Below are positions 62,694-64,000 of a DNA stretch of 64,000 nucleotides, one piece after another. The DNA lies in the NCBI RefSeq assembly GCF_001570865.1, contig NZ_BCSM01000006.1:1-64000 (forward strand), in the 5' to 3' direction. Position numbers and translations under genes: made by a program. The DNA comes from Rothia kristinae NBRC 15354 (lineage in GTDB: Bacteria; Actinomycetota; Actinomycetes; Actinomycetales; Micrococcaceae). Below the pieces are notes generated by a model. That model had not been told where the DNA came from and ran no database searches. It worked only from the letters and a program-made list of their open reading frames with translations. Numbering within the stretch: the first letter of the stretch is position 1; each line of letters starts with the position of its first letter.

Positions 62694-63632
62694 ATGAGCC
62701 ATCACCCCGCCGAGTCCGCCCGCAAAGCCGCCGCCGACCACCAGGATTCCCAGGAGCACCCCGACGCCCAGCCGGTGCGCGTGGGCATCACCGGGGCCAC
62801 GGGACTGATCGGCGGCGGGGTCTCCCGCCTGCTGCAGGAGCGCGGGATCCCCCACCGCCTGCTGGTGCGCCGCCCCGAGGCCGTGCGGCAGCGGGTGGAG
62901 GACTCCGAGGGTCTGCTGGAGGCCGCCCGCGGGGACTTCGCCGACCCGGCAGGTCTGCGCGAGGCCATGACCGGGCTGGACACCGTGTTCATGGTCTCGA
63001 TCACCGAGGCCGCGCACCGGGACGAGCAGCAGATCGACGCCGTCGCGGCCGCCTCCGCCGCCGGGGTGCGCCACCTGGTCTACCTGTCCTTCGCCCACCC
63101 GGGCCCGGAGGCCACCTTCACCTTCGCCCGCACCCACGGGATCACCGAGGCCGCGATCCGGGCCACCGGCATGCGCCACACGTTCCTGCGGGACAACTTC
63201 TACCTGGATGTGTTCGAGGACTTCGCCGGGCAGGACCGGGTGATCCGGGGGCCCGCCGGGACCGGGCGGGTCGCGGCGGTGGCCCGCACGGACGTCATCG
63301 ACGCCGCCGCCGCGGTGCTCGCCGATCCGGGCGCCCACGAGGACCGCGCCTACACGCTCACCGGCCCGGAGGCGCTGACCATGACCGAGGCGGCCCGGAT
63401 CATGTCCGAGGCCACGGGTGAGGACTACCGGTTTCAGGATGAGACCCTCGAGCAGGCCCGGGCCTCCCGCGCCGGATACGGAGCCCCGGAGTGGGAGCTG
63501 GAGGCCTGGATCTCCACCTACACCGCGATCGCCGCGGGTGAGCTCGCGGAGGTCACCGACGACGTCGAACGGCTCACTGGGCATCCCCCGCTGAGCCTGG
63601 AGCAGGTCATGAGCGGGCGGCGGATCGCCTGA
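62694..63632 (+). CDS. NmrA-like NAD(P)H-binding SDR protein
   Basis: Atypical short-chain dehydrogenase of 312 residues. Start is ATG 62694 with GAGGAG five bases upstream. After about 25 disordered residues the Rossmann motif [39 protein letters not shown] appears, followed by [73 protein letters not shown] and [29 protein letters not shown]. This layout matches NmrA and NAD(P)H:quinone oxidoreductase-like proteins. Whether it is an enzyme or a redox sensor cannot be told. Its end overlaps rpe by 26 bp tail to tail. Confidence 0.87.
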   Translation: MSHHPAESARKAAADHQDSQEHPDAQPVRVGITGATGLIGGGVSRLLQERGIPHRLLVRRPEAVRQRVEDSEGLLEAARGDFADPAGLREAMTGLDTVFMVSITEAAHRDEQQIDAVAAASAAGVRHLVYLSFAHPGPEATFTFARTHGITEAAIRATGMRHTFLRDNFYLDVFEDFAGQDRVIRGPAGTGRVAAVARTDVIDAAAAVLADPGAHEDRAYTLTGPEALTMTEAARIMSEATGEDYRFQDETLEQARASRAGYGAPEWELEAWISTYTAIAAGELAEVTDDVERLTGHPPLSLEQVMSGRRIA

Positions 63633-64000
63633 GCGCTGCGATGGCCTCCGCCGGATCCTGCGCGCCGTAGACCGCGGAGCCGGCGACGAACACGTCCGCC
63701 CCGGCCTCGGCGGCCCGCGCGATGGTCTCCTCCGTGATCCCGCCGTCCACCTGCAGGGCCACCGGAACCTGCGAGCCGAGCAGGGCCTGCGCCGCCCGGC
63801 GGATCTTCGGCAGGGTCACCTCCAGGAAGGCCTGCCCGCCGAAGCCCGGCTCCACGGTCATCACCAGCAGCAGGTCCAGCTCCCCGCCGGCCAGCAGATC
63901 CAGGTACGGCTCCACCGGCGTGGCCGGTCGCAGGGCCATCCCGGCCTGCGCCCCGTTCGAACGCAGCTGCCGGGCCAGCTTGATCGGGGCGATCGCGGCC
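63607..64000 (-). CDS. rpe: ribulose-phosphate 3-epimerase (5' end outside window)
   Basis: Interconverts ribulose 5-phosphate and xylulose 5-phosphate in the pentose phosphate pathway. About 130 C-terminal residues are present; the start lies beyond the right edge. Family motifs: [40 protein letters not shown] (with a metal/catalytic site region), [40 protein letters not shown], the phosphate-binding end. The stop lies inside the 3' end of the convergent NmrA-like gene. Confidence 0.96.
   Translation of the reverse strand, partial: AAIAPIKLARQLRSNGAQAGMALRPATPVEPYLDLLAGGELDLLLVMTVEPGFGGQAFLEVTLPKIRRAAQALLGSQVPVALQVDGGITEETIARAAEAGADVFVAGSAVYGAQDPAEAIAALRRSAARS

Overview
The window is about 64 kb of very GC-rich DNA with short intergenic gaps. 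Gene order and sequence style point to a Gram-positive actinobacterium of the order Micrococcales, most likely the family Micrococcaceae and perhaps near Kocuria. The evidence is the run hisI-trpE-Trp membrane protein-HGxxPAAW protein-trpC-trpB-trpA-lgt-gltB-gltD, PdtaR and pyk beside a tRNA-Leu, RibM in the rib operon, Eis, actinobacterial LexA boxes and many apparently leaderless start codons. The genus is inference. Most genes lie on the minus strand.

Layout. 1-4.1 kb: 3' part of thrS, a MatC-like dicarboxylate carrier, and a YefM/YoeB toxin-antitoxin pair behind a YefM-type operator. 4.1-9.7 kb: dnaE2 (broken by a one-base frameshift) and a DUF6504 gene, each behind a LexA box, with two catabolic genes (BKACE and FAH families) between them. 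9.8-13.8 kb: TerC with a long leader, a 78-residue membrane protein, an MHS-type transporter and a divergent Lrp/AsnC regulator. 13.8-16.4 kb: an AT-richer foreign segment with about 1 kb of non-coding or decayed DNA and a P-loop ATPase of the Sll1717 type, fused seamlessly behind uvrB. 16.4-27.7 kb: uvrB (own LexA-like box), then a probable amine/amino-alcohol catabolic cluster (GMC oxidoreductase, aldehyde dehydrogenase, AraC regulator, flavin amine oxidase, APC permease) followed by a BCCT carrier. 27.8-41.1 kb: housekeeping genes coaE, an IMPACT protein, rpsA, an Eis-like acetyltransferase, polA, a thioesterase, pdtaR, a SRPBCC protein, tRNA-Leu(CAA), pyk and a flavodoxin. 41.2-55.0 kb: glutamate synthase (gltBD), lgt and the trp operon starting with hisI. 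55.1-64 kb: a maleylpyruvate-isomerase-type protein, hisF, hisG, hisE, the riboflavin operon under an FMN riboswitch (ribM-ribD-ribE/B/A fusion-ribH), an NmrA-like reductase and the 3' part of rpe.

How they work together. The hisI-trp block is an almost gapless chain of ATGA/GTGA overlaps. The rib operon carries the complete GTP to riboflavin set in four genes, because riboflavin synthase, DHBP synthase and GTP cyclohydrolase II are fused in one 664-residue protein. Three LexA-type boxes mark an SOS set (dnaE2, DUF6504, uvrB), and the acquired ATPase sits where it should be co-transcribed with uvrB. That ATPase, the triple Rib fusion, the dnaE2 frameshift and a recurring arrangement of a -10 box six bases before the start codon are the points most worth following up. 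No CRISPR array, rRNA or intact insertion sequence was seen.
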